NCBI GenBank assembly: GCA_903847605.1
Contig: CAINED010000003.1
Location: 39,001 to 103,000, forward strand
Length of the DNA: 64,000 bases
Direction: 5' to 3'
Origin: an uncultured Hyphomicrobiales bacterium
GTDB taxonomy: Bacteria > Pseudomonadota > Alphaproteobacteria > Rhizobiales > Beijerinckiaceae
This document shows positions 52,796 through 60,997 of the stretch, piece after piece (position 1 is the stretch's first letter; every line of letters starts with the position of its first letter). A program made the translations under genes and the position numbers. Under the pieces are notes generated by a model that had not been told where the DNA came from, ran no database searches, and worked only from the letters and a program-made list of their open reading frames with translations.

Positions 52796-55393
52796 CTAAT
52801 TCCCCATTGCCTCGCGCACGAGGTCTTCTGCGGCTTCCACCAGCACCTGTTCGCGGGCCTCGCCGTAAACAGGTTCGCGACCGATTTCCAGCATGACCGG
52901 GACCGCGAGCGGCGAAATCCGCTCCAGATCCTTATGCACGATTCGTCCCTCGATCCGCGACAGCATCTGCGCGAGCCGCTGCAGGTCAAGTAGACCGCTC
53001 ATTGCATCGTCGCGGGCCGCACGCAGGAGAATGTGATCGGGTTCGTGGCGGCGCAGCACGTCGTAAACGAGGTCGGTGGAAATCGTCATCTGCCGCGCGG
53101 TCTTCTCCTTGCCTGGAAAGCGCCGCTCGATCAGCCCGGCGATAATCGCGCAATTGCGGAAGGTGCGTTTCATCAGCGCCGATTCCTGCAGCCATTCCTC
53201 GAGATCGTCGCCCAGCATGTCGCGTGCGAAGAGTTCGCCCATCGACACGAGGCCCTTCTTCGCCCGCGTGCCCGCGTCGGCGAGCGACCAGATGGCGATG
53301 GCGTAATCATTGGCGACGAAGCCGAGCGGCTTCAAACCCATGCGCTCCATGCGGCGCGTCAGCAGCATTCCCAGCGTCTGGTGCGCAAGCCGCCCCTCAA
53401 AGGGATAGGCAACGAGATAATATCGCCCGCCGCGCGGAAATGTTTCGACGAGCATGTCGCCCGATGGCGGCAGCATGGAGAGATGCTGCTGCAATTCCAG
53501 CCAATCGGCGACCTGCGTCGGCAGATGTTTCCAGGCGCGGGGGTCGGACAGCATGCCGCGCACGCGTTCGGCGAGATAGGTCGAGAGCGGAAACTTGCCG
53601 CCGGCATACGAAGGCACCTTCGGCGTGTCGCTGCGCGCGCGCGACACCAGCGCCTCGTTCTCGACTATCCCTTGCAACGCGAGTATTTCCCCGCCGAACA
53701 AGAACGTATCGCCGGGGACCAGCGTTTCGAGAAAATACTCCTCGATTTCGCCGAGCACGCGCCCGCCACGCGCGACGGGGCCGGTATATTGCGGACGCTG
53801 CGCCGTCGCGGGATCGCCGCCGGCCAGCCGCGTCGGATACCACAGCGAGCCGCTGCCACTGCTCTTGGAAGCACTCTTCGCAATCGGTTTGCGCTCGCGC
53901 GTCAGGCGCACCTTCAGCATGTTTTCTTCGACGATGGTGCCGACATTCATGCGCCATGTTTGCGCGACACGCGGGTTAGCGATGCGCCAGAGGCCATCCT
54001 TCGTCTGCCTGATCTTGGCGAAGCGGTCATACGTTTTCAGCGCATAGCCGCCGGTCGCGACAAAGGCGACGGCGTCATCGAAGGTGGCGTGTTCGAGATT
54101 GCGGTAGGGCTCTGCCGAAATAATTTCGTTGTAGAATTGATCAGCCTGAAATGGCATGGCGCAGGCCATGCCAAGAATGTGCTGGGCCAGAACATCGAGC
54201 GCGCCGGTGCGCGCGACCGGCGTATCCTGAGCGCCGGCTTTTGCGGCATCGATGGCGGCGCGGCATTCCAGCACTTCGAAACGGTTCGCCGGCACGAGCA
54301 GCGCGCGTGAAGGTTCGTCGAGACGATGGTTGGCGCGACCGATGCGCTGTGTAATGCGGCTTGCGCCCTTGGGCGCGCCGACATTGATGACGAGATCGAC
54401 ATCGCCCCAGTCGATGCCGAGATCGAGCGTCGACGTGCAGACGACGGCCTTGAGCTTCCCTTCCGCCATGGCGGCTTCCACGCGCCGCCGCTGGCTTGCA
54501 TCGAGCGAACCGTGATGCAGCGCGATGGCGAGATTGTCGTCGTTGATCGACCATAACTGCTGGAAGACGGCTTCCGCCTGCGCGCGTGTATTCACGAAGA
54601 CGAGCGTCATGTGCGCGCGTTTGATCGCTTCGTAAATCTCCGGCATGGCGTGGATCGCGCTGTGGCCTGCCCAGGGCAGGCGCTCGCGCGTGTCGAGCAT
54701 GGAAATTTCAGCGGCGGCGCCTGCCGACGCGGTCACCAGTGCGCTCAAATTGTTCTGCGGCGGCGTCTGCGGAACGAGCCAGCGGCGCAACTCGTCGGGG
54801 TCACGTACCGTTGCAGATAGGCCCGTCGCTGTCATGGCAGGCGCGAGATTGCGCAGACGCGCAAGACCCAGCGCGAGAAGATCTCCGCGTTTCGATGTCA
54901 CCAATGCGTGCAATTCGTCGAACACCACCCGTTGCAGCGTCGCGAAAAGATGTTCGGCATCGGCCGAACCTAGCAGCAATTCCAGCTGCTCCGGCGTCGT
55001 CAGCAATATGTCCGGCGGAAGCCGGCGCTGTCGCATGCGCCGCGAAGCCGGCGTATCGCCCGTGCGCGTTTCGAGACGCACCGGCAGGTTCATTTCCGCG
55101 ACGGGCATTTCGAGGTTGCGCGCGACATCGACTGCCAGCGCCTTCAGGGGCGAGATGTAAAGCGTATGGAGGCCGCGAATATTGCGGCGCTGCTGCGCCA
55201 GATCGACAAGAGTCGGCAGAAATCCCGCCAGCGTCTTGCCTGCGCCGGTCGGCGCGATCAGCAACGCGCTTTCGCCGGTCTGCGCTTTTGCCAGAAGTTC
55301 GAGCTGATGAGCGCGCGGGGTCCACCCGCGCGCGGCGAACCACGCGGCGAAGGTTTTCGGCAGAACGGCGGGAATCGCCTTGGGCTGTTTCAC
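52796..55393 (-). CDS. Ligase-associated DNA damage response DEXH-box helicase (Lhr-type)
   Basis: 865 residues. Walker A APTGAGKT is at residues 48-55, the DEVH-type box DELH at 159-162, followed by VFVNTRAQAEAVF and helicase motif VI segment ITQRIGRANHRLDE. The C-terminal winged-helix and Lhr-core domains follow. Lhr-core helicases are ATP-driven 3'-5' DNA translocases. It belongs with PdeM, the MBL-fold exonuclease and the DNA ligase. In most genomes all four are adjacent; here the exonuclease and ligase are 2.4 kb away on the other strand. Confidence 0.95.
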   Translation of the reverse strand: MKQPKAIPAVLPKTFAAWFAARGWTPRAHQLELLAKAQTGESALLIAPTGAGKTLAGFLPTLVDLAQQRRNIRGLHTLYISPLKALAVDVARNLEMPVAEMNLPVRLETRTGDTPASRRMRQRRLPPDILLTTPEQLELLLGSADAEHLFATLQRVVFDELHALVTSKRGDLLALGLARLRNLAPAMTATGLSATVRDPDELRRWLVPQTPPQNNLSALVTASAGAAAEISMLDTRERLPWAGHSAIHAMPEIYEAIKRAHMTLVFVNTRAQAEAVFQQLWSINDDNLAIALHHGSLDASQRRRVEAAMAEGKLKAVVCTSTLDLGIDWGDVDLVINVGAPKGASRITQRIGRANHRLDEPSRALLVPANRFEVLECRAAIDAAKAGAQDTPVARTGALDVLAQHILGMACAMPFQADQFYNEIISAEPYRNLEHATFDDAVAFVATGGYALKTYDRFAKIRQTKDGLWRIANPRVAQTWRMNVGTIVEENMLKVRLTRERKPIAKSASKSSGSGSLWYPTRLAGGDPATAQRPQYTGPVARGGRVLGEIEEYFLETLVPGDTFLFGGEILALQGIVENEALVSRARSDTPKVPSYAGGKFPLSTYLAERVRGMLSDPRAWKHLPTQVADWLELQQHLSMLPPSGDMLVETFPRGGRYYLVAYPFEGRLAHQTLGMLLTRRMERMGLKPLGFVANDYAIAIWSLADAGTRAKKGLVSMGELFARDMLGDDLEEWLQESALMKRTFRNCAIIAGLIERRFPGKEKTARQMTISTDLVYDVLRRHEPDHILLRAARDDAMSGLLDLQRLAQMLSRIEGRIVHKDLERISPLAVPVMLEIGREPVYGEAREQVLVEAAEDLVREAMGN

Positions 55394-55402
55394 CCGGCGA
55401 AA

Positions 55403-56407
55403 TTAGGTCTTCGCCATCACCGCGACCAGACCCGGTACGGGTTCGCCCCGGTCGCGGCGTGTCGAGGCTTCCTCGAGGGAGATCGTTTCAAGCCCGTTCG
55501 CCCCGGCAAGCTCGCGCAAATAGTCCGCCGAATGGGCGTAGCGCATGTCCTCGCCGACGGTGAAATCCGCGCCTTCGCCTTTCTGCACGGAGAAGGAGAA
55601 GAGGCCCCCCGGCTCAAGCACGCGGGCGCTTTCGGCGAAAATCGGCGCGAGATCGCCGACATATACAAAAACGTCCGCCGCCACGACAAGGCTGGCGACG
55701 CCCGCCGCGCTCGCCGTCAGCCAGCGCCAGATGTCGCCGGTTTCCAGTCGCCGGTATGCGCCCGTCGCCTTGGCGGCCTCGATCATCTTCGGCGAGAGAT
55801 CGACGCCGTCAATGGCCCGGCAACGCTCGCGTATTTCGACGCCCATGAGTCCCGTGCCGCAGCCGAGGTCATAGGCGGCGTTGAACTGGAACGGCCGCGC
55901 CATGCGCGCGCTGCCACGCTCCAGGGCTTCGCGCAGTAACACGGGACCGCGGTACTCGAGCGTTTCCACGAGATGCTTGTCGAAACTGTCTGCATACTGG
56001 TCGAATAGTCCGGTGACGTAACTCTCCGGCGGCGCGGGTGGCGCCGGCAGCGCGCCCAGCGCCGCAAGTTTGAGATCGGCCGCGAGAAGGCCAACCGGGT
56101 CGCGTTCGAGCGCGGACTTGTAGGCAGATATCGCGCCCGCCACATCGCCGAGCCGCTCCCGTTCCCGGCCGAGTTCGAACCAGGCCACGGCCCACCAGGG
56201 GGCCTGTTCGAGGATCTGCTCGTAGATTCCGGCTGCGGCCTCGTGAAAGCCTTCCTGTCCGGAAGCAAGCGCCCATTCGCGGCGACGGTCGAGCAGCACG
56301 TCGCCCGATGACACGACGCGCGGCATGCGCGGGTAGGCGGTGTTGATGCCGGACATCTTCGAGAGAGCCTGCCTGACGTAGCCGATGAAACCGGAGACGA
56401 ATTTCAT
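55403..56407 (-). CDS. TPR and SAM-dependent methyltransferase protein
   Basis: 334 residues. An N-terminal TPR-like segment (about 45-110) contains GIYEQILEQAPWWAVAWFELG and GDVAGAISAYKSALERDP, followed by a class I methyltransferase with motif I AYDLGCGTGLMGVEI (near residue 178) and the acidic strand IDGVDLSPKMIEAAK. Target unknown; such TPR fusions methylate proteins or small molecules. It is on the same strand as the helicase gene, 9 bases upstream of it, so it may be co-transcribed with the repair genes. That arrangement is not part of the usual repair set. Confidence 0.88.
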   Translation of the reverse strand: MKFVSGFIGYVRQALSKMSGINTAYPRMPRVVSSGDVLLDRRREWALASGQEGFHEAAAGIYEQILEQAPWWAVAWFELGRERERLGDVAGAISAYKSALERDPVGLLAADLKLAALGALPAPPAPPESYVTGLFDQYADSFDKHLVETLEYRGPVLLREALERGSARMARPFQFNAAYDLGCGTGLMGVEIRERCRAIDGVDLSPKMIEAAKATGAYRRLETGDIWRWLTASAAGVASLVVAADVFVYVGDLAPIFAESARVLEPGGLFSFSVQKGEGADFTVGEDMRYAHSADYLRELAGANGLETISLEEASTRRDRGEPVPGLVAVMAKT

Positions 56408-56459
56408 GTCTCCGGTTGCGCGTGCACGCCCTGTCAGTCAAGCGCCGTTTGGCGAATCC

Positions 56460-57179
56460 CTACGCGGCGGGCGCGGGAACCTGCGTCAATTGCCGCTCCA
56501 GTTGCTCCGCCAACCCTGCCGGAAGGCTCAGCGCACCAGCGAGTGTTTCCAGATAGGCCTTCTCCCGCGCATCGTCCGGGTCGATGGCCAGCCGGGAGGC
56601 CAGCCAGATCTCCGATGCCTGATCCGGCCCGCCCGCCAGCGCCGCGATCTCGTAGGCCGAGGCAGGCCGCGCCAGCGCGTCGAAGACGAACGCCTTGTCG
56701 TCGGCGTCGAGGGTCAGCCGATTGACGTGCTCGAAAATCGCCCGGTGTTCGTCCGGCCCGATATGACCGTCGGCGTTGGCGGCGGCGATCATTGCGCGCA
56801 CCAGAGCAAGCTCGAAAGGTTTGCCGTCGGCAGCGAGCCGCTGGAGTTGTGGAGGCGCTGCAGGAGCCGGGGCGCCAGCGGTCTGCAGCGCGCCGGTTTG
56901 CGACTGCTGATTTTCCTGCCAGGTCTGCCACGCCTTGAGCGCCAGCGCGCCCAGCGCCGCCGCGCCACCGTAACCGGCGACACCGCCCGCCATCTTGCGC
57001 ATTTTCTTGTTGCCGAGGAGGACGCCCAGAAGGCCGCCAGCGGCAAGCCCCCCAAGCGCTCCGCCCGGAAAGCCCGACAGGCCGCCCTGAATGGTGTTTC
57101 GGGCCTTCTGCGCCATGTCGCTGGCGGAGCCGGCCGCGCCCGCACCCAAAAATTGTTCGATCAGCTTCTTCGGGTCCAT
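56460..57179 (-). CDS. DUF533 (YebE-like) protein, TerB fold
   Basis: 239 residues. A Gly/Ala-rich hydrophobic segment (about 35-85, LGGLAAGGLLGVLLGNKKMRK) is the membrane-inserting part of DUF533; the C-terminal TerB-like helical domain contains LVRAMIAAANADGHIGPDEHRAIFEH, the metal-binding-like acidic helix pair. YebE is a stress-induced inner-membrane protein of unclear function. It lies 52 bases upstream of the methyltransferase gene on the same strand, and is divergent from the small-protein gene at 57379. Confidence 0.9.
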   Translation of the reverse strand: MDPKKLIEQFLGAGAAGSASDMAQKARNTIQGGLSGFPGGALGGLAAGGLLGVLLGNKKMRKMAGGVAGYGGAAALGALALKAWQTWQENQQSQTGALQTAGAPAPAAPPQLQRLAADGKPFELALVRAMIAAANADGHIGPDEHRAIFEHVNRLTLDADDKAFVFDALARPASAYEIAALAGGPDQASEIWLASRLAIDPDDAREKAYLETLAGALSLPAGLAEQLERQLTQVPAPAA

Positions 57180-57378
57180 CTCGCATCCATCCTCGGTTTC
57201 GGTCGCGGCTGGAGATGGGAAGCGCTCCCGCTTTCGCCAAGCTGGTAGAGCTACCGGCGTAAGGGTGCTCTATCTTGGCTTTTGCGGCCATGTGCGCCAG
57301 CGCACATCCTGAAGGAACAGGCCCGGGCATCCTGCGTTCATCGAAAGCGAGCCAAACAGGCCAGCGCAGGGGACCAAG

Positions 57379-57645
57379 ATGACGAACCGCAGCGAAATCT
57401 TCTCGATCCGCACCATTCTCCCGGTGGGTCTGGGCGTCGCAATCGGCATCGCGGTCGGCGCAGTCGCTCTCGCCAATGTTCCCGCCGTGAAGGCGCCGGT
57501 AGCCCCCGCTGCCGCAGAGCAGACCAGCGCCATCAAGCCGCTGTCCGCCGCCAAGGGCATCAGCTTCGCCCGCGCCAATCGCGATGGCGAGCGTTGCTTC
57601 TCGGCGCAGCAGATCCGCACGGCGGAAACCTTCTGCACTCACTGA
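57379..57645 (+). CDS. Small membrane-anchored or secreted protein, unknown
   Basis: 88 residues with one hydrophobic segment (about 14-33, VGLGVAIGIAVGAVALANV), then an Ala/Pro-rich linker and a C-terminal ISFARANRDGERCFSAQQIRTAETFCTH containing two Cys that may form a disulfide in the periplasm. AGGGGA precedes the ATG at 57379. A terminator follows. It lies 105 bases before the exonuclease gene, which makes a single transcript unlikely. No family recognised. Confidence 0.68.
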   Translation: MTNRSEIFSIRTILPVGLGVAIGIAVGAVALANVPAVKAPVAPAAAEQTSAIKPLSAAKGISFARANRDGERCFSAQQIRTAETFCTH

Positions 57646-57695
57646 CCTCATCTCTTTCGCGGCTTCGCTTCCTCCAGAGCGCTTGACGCATAACA

Positions 57696-57730
57696 GGCCG
57701 GCTGTTCCCGCAGTCGGCCTTTTGCTTTTC
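57696..57730 (+). terminator. Rho-independent terminator after small gene
   Basis: Stem GGCCGGCTG (57697-57705) / CAGTCGGCC (57711-57719), with one mismatch and a five-base loop, then TTTTGCTTTT on the plus strand. It stops transcription of the 57379 gene before the exonuclease gene. Confidence 0.78.
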
Positions 57731-57749
57731 GTGGCCCACTGCCTATCTC

Positions 57750-58799
57750 TTGTCGATGTCTTCGCCTTTGCTTGCCCTGACTCCCGAAGGACTGTTTTGT
57801 CCGGCGGGCGGGTTCCACATCGATCCCGTCCGCCCGGTCGCGCGGGCCCTGATCACGCACGGTCACTCCGATCACGCGCGTCCCGGACATCACGCCGTGC
57901 TGGCCACGGACGAAACGCTCGGCATCATGGCGATCCGCTGTGGCGAAACCTTCGCACGGGAAAAGCAGGCGGCATCCTATGGAGAAGCGATTCAGCTTGG
58001 CGATGTGCGCGTGTCCTTTCATCCGGCGGGACACGTGCTGGGCTCGGCGCAAATCCTGATCCAAGGCAAGCACCACGGTCGCCAGACGCGCATCGTGATT
58101 TCAGGCGACTACAAGCGTCAGCGCGATCCGACTTGCCTGCCATTTGAAGTCGTGCGCTGCGACATCTTCATTACCGAAGCGACCTTCGGCCTGCCGGTCT
58201 TTCGTCATCCCGACACGCGTCACGAAATGGAGCGCCTGCTCGCCTCGCACAAACTTTTCCCTGAACGCACGCATCTCGTAGGCGCTTATTCGCTCGGCAA
58301 GGCCCAGCGCGTCGCGGCCATTCTGCGCGAAACCGGTTACGACAGGCCGATCTACCTGCACGGCGCGGTGGACAGGCTGATGGAGTTTTATCGCACGCGC
58401 GGAATTGATTTCGGGGAATTGCGCAAGGTGTCTGCAAGCGACCGCAGCAAACTTGCTGGCGAAATCGTGCTCTGCCCGCCCTCCGCCATCAGCGATCTCT
58501 GGTCGCGCAAATTTCCGGAACCCGTGGCTGCCTTTGCCTCGGGCTGGATGCGCATCCGCGCACGGGCGCGCCAGCGCGGCGTCGAACTTCCCCTTGTCAT
58601 TTCCGACCACGCGGATTGGGACGACCTCACGGCAACAATCATCGAGACTGGGTGCAGCGAAGTCTGGGTGACGCATGGCGAGGCCGATGCGCTGGTTCAC
58701 TGGGCGCAGACACGGCAGCTACGTGCGCAGCCTCTGCATATGCTCGGCTATGGCGATGAGGAAGAAACCACCGAAGATGGCGCCGAGGCGATGTCATGA
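57750..58799 (+). CDS. Ligase-associated DNA damage response exonuclease (MBL fold)
   Basis: 349 residues. Metallo-beta-lactamase fold with HxHxDH at residues 37-42 (THGHSDHARPGH), the later His in HPAGHVLGSAQI and D in VISGDYKRQRDP, and a beta-CASP-like region with SYSLGKAQRVAAIL and WVTHGEADAL. In the repair set it trims 5' ends before ligation. Its stop overlaps the ligase ATG (ATGA), as usual for this pair. It is a typical length and complete. Confidence 0.94.
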   Translation: MSMSSPLLALTPEGLFCPAGGFHIDPVRPVARALITHGHSDHARPGHHAVLATDETLGIMAIRCGETFAREKQAASYGEAIQLGDVRVSFHPAGHVLGSAQILIQGKHHGRQTRIVISGDYKRQRDPTCLPFEVVRCDIFITEATFGLPVFRHPDTRHEMERLLASHKLFPERTHLVGAYSLGKAQRVAAILRETGYDRPIYLHGAVDRLMEFYRTRGIDFGELRKVSASDRSKLAGEIVLCPPSAISDLWSRKFPEPVAAFASGWMRIRARARQRGVELPLVISDHADWDDLTATIIETGCSEVWVTHGEADALVHWAQTRQLRAQPLHMLGYGDEEETTEDGAEAMS

Positions 58800-60439
58800 A
58801 TCGCTTCGCGGAACTTCTCGACGCCATCGCCTTCGAGTCCTCGCGCAATGGCAAGCTGCGTCTGATCTCTGCCTATTTTCGCGAAGCGCCCGATCCCGAT
58901 CGCGGCTATGCGCTCGCGGCCATGACGGGCACGCTGGATTTTGCGCATGCCAAGCCTGCGCTCATTCGCACGCTGATCTCCGAACGCACCGATCCCGTGC
59001 TGTTTGCGCTGAGCTACGATTACGTCGGCGATCTCTCGGAAACCGTCGCGCTGATGTGGCCTGCCGATGCCAGGCAAGTCGATGCGCCCCGGCTTGGCGA
59101 GGTCGTTGCAACGTTGTCGCACACGGGCAAGACGCAATTGCCGAAAGTGCTGGCCGGACTGCTCGACAGGCTCGACGAAAAAGGCCGCTGGGCGCTGTTG
59201 AAACTCATCACCGGCAGCCTGCGCATCGGGGTATCGGCGCGTCTCGCCAAGACGGCGCTTGCAGCAAACGCCGGCATAGCTGTCAATGAGATCGAGGAAA
59301 TATGGCCGGGGCTTTCGCCGCCCTTTACCGATCTCTTTGCGTGGATCGAGGGTGGCGAACGTCCTGAAGTTTCCGACCCGGCGCCCTTTCGTCCCGTCAT
59401 GCTGGCGCACGCCATCGAGGAGCGCGACTTCGAGGCGCTGTCGCCGCAAGAATTTCATGCCGAATGGAAGTGGGATGGCATTCGCGTGCAGGCCGTCGCC
59501 GGCACAGGTGAAAACGGCGCACGCGTCGCGCGGCTTTATTCGCGCACGGGCGAGGATATTTCCGGCGCTTTTCCCGAACTGGCGCAGGCCCTGTGTGAAG
59601 AGCGGTTCGGCGATTGCGCGGTCGATGGCGAATTGCTTGTCATGCAGGATGGCAAGGTGCAAAGCTTTGCGATGCTGCAGCAGCGACTCAATCGCAAGGC
59701 GGTGACGCCGAAGCTGATCGTCGACTATCCCGCGCATATCCGAGCCTACGACCTCCTCGCGGAACAGGGCGATGATTTGCGCTCGCTGACCTTCGCCGCG
59801 CGGCGCGAGCGCCTCACGGCCTTCATCGGCAGGCTCGAACATCCGCGCTTCGATCTCTCGCCGCTGCTGTCATTCGAAAGCTGGGAAGACCTCGCGGCCT
59901 CGCGCGCGCAGCCCGCCGATTTCGACACCGGCGAGAATGCACAGGCGATCGAAGGCGTGATGATCAAGCGCTCGGATTCGCCCTATGTCCCCGGCCGCCC
60001 CAAGGGGCTCTGGTTCAAGTGGAAGCGCGATCCCTTCAACATCGACGCTGTGCTGATGTATGCGCAGCGCGGCCACGGCAAGCGCTCGTCCTACTATTCC
60101 GATTACACCTTTGGCGTCTGGCGCAGCGGCGAAAGCGGCGAGGAACTGGTGCCGGTTGGCAAGGCCTATTTCGGCTTCACCGACGAAGAGCTGAAACAGC
60201 TCGACAAATTTGTCCGCGAGAACACGACCAACCGCTTCGGTCCCGTGCGGGAAGTCGCCTATGGCCAGACGCAGGGCCTCGTGCTGGAAGTCGCCTTCGA
60301 GGGCGTGCAGAATTCGCCGCGTCACAAGTCCGGCGTCGCCATGCGCTTTCCCCGCATATCCCGCATACGCTGGGACAAGCCCGCGGGCGAAGCCGACAGG
60401 CTGGAGACGCTTGCAGCGCTGGTGGGGACGCGGAAGTAG
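58796..60439 (+). CDS. ATP-dependent DNA ligase (repair type)
   Basis: 547 residues. The N-terminal helical DNA-binding domain precedes the nucleotidyltransferase domain with the AMP-accepting lysine K225 in EWKWDGIRV. Other ligase motifs seen are LYSRTGEDIS (motif III-like), AVDGELLVMQDG (motif IIIa), EGVMIKRSDSPYVPG (motif IV) and KGLWFKWKRD (motif V). It seals single-strand breaks as part of the Lhr-Exo-PdeM-ligase set. It is last in its operon. No LigD-type primase or Ku gene is seen nearby. Confidence 0.95.
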   Translation: MNRFAELLDAIAFESSRNGKLRLISAYFREAPDPDRGYALAAMTGTLDFAHAKPALIRTLISERTDPVLFALSYDYVGDLSETVALMWPADARQVDAPRLGEVVATLSHTGKTQLPKVLAGLLDRLDEKGRWALLKLITGSLRIGVSARLAKTALAANAGIAVNEIEEIWPGLSPPFTDLFAWIEGGERPEVSDPAPFRPVMLAHAIEERDFEALSPQEFHAEWKWDGIRVQAVAGTGENGARVARLYSRTGEDISGAFPELAQALCEERFGDCAVDGELLVMQDGKVQSFAMLQQRLNRKAVTPKLIVDYPAHIRAYDLLAEQGDDLRSLTFAARRERLTAFIGRLEHPRFDLSPLLSFESWEDLAASRAQPADFDTGENAQAIEGVMIKRSDSPYVPGRPKGLWFKWKRDPFNIDAVLMYAQRGHGKRSSYYSDYTFGVWRSGESGEELVPVGKAYFGFTDEELKQLDKFVRENTTNRFGPVREVAYGQTQGLVLEVAFEGVQNSPRHKSGVAMRFPRISRIRWDKPAGEADRLETLAALVGTRK

Positions 60440-60506
60440 AGTATTCACTAGGGCAGCCCCGAACCAAGCAACAATGCAAAGCGTTGTCGTTTAGGATGAG
60501 ATTTAT

Positions 60507-60965
60507 ATGACGACAAAAAAGGAATTTCACTTGGCTTTGCGTGAAGCGCGAGAGAAGGCAAAAATTTCTGAGGCGGATGCCGCGTCGATGGCGAATCTCA
60601 ATGCTAGCTGGTATTGGGATCAAGAAAATAACGCAGATGAATGGTGGTCGGTTACGCCATTGGTCTGTACAATACCATTGATAAACTACTTTAAGATTGA
60701 ATGGGAAAAGTGTTTCGATTGGCCTGCCGGAAAGCGGCTTGATTTCCGTAAAGCAGCGAATGAGCATATAGCCGAAACTCGAAAAGAACTGGGACTTTCG
60801 CTTGCAGAATTCTGTGAGCGTTGCGGGCTTTATGAAAGCTTCGGATTCATCATTGAGGGTCATTATTTAGGGCTGTATCTTTATCCTCCCGACGTTCTTG
60901 TTGAAGTTGCGAAAACTCTCGGTATCGATGCGTCCGATCTAATGCGACTTGGAATGAAGCAATAG
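60507..60965 (+). CDS. Tandem XRE-like helix-turn-helix protein, AT-rich gene
   Basis: 152 residues in an AT-rich gene. Two helix-turn-helix-like halves are visible: ALREAREKAKISEADAASMANL (first) and IAETRKELGLSLAEFCERCGL followed by LVEVAKTLGIDASDLM (second), both like Cro/C1-type repressor sequences. The middle holds Trp- and Pro-rich segments. Such double half-domains occur in phage or plasmid regulators and in antitoxins. No toxin partner is next to it, only the ligase gene upstream and a convergent symporter gene. Assignment is tentative. Confidence 0.6.
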   Translation: MTTKKEFHLALREAREKAKISEADAASMANLNASWYWDQENNADEWWSVTPLVCTIPLINYFKIEWEKCFDWPAGKRLDFRKAANEHIAETRKELGLSLAEFCERCGLYESFGFIIEGHYLGLYLYPPDVLVEVAKTLGIDASDLMRLGMKQ

Positions 60966-60997
60966 AAGGCCAGTTTTGTCTGGCGAATAAAAATCTG

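Noticed and set aside
53033..54310. 425-codon open frame opposite the helicase
   Set aside because: Antisense shadow; the helicase motifs are on the other strand.
60507..60965. Toxin-antitoxin module
   Set aside because: The XRE-like protein has no adjacent small partner gene; both neighbours are a ligase and a symporter.
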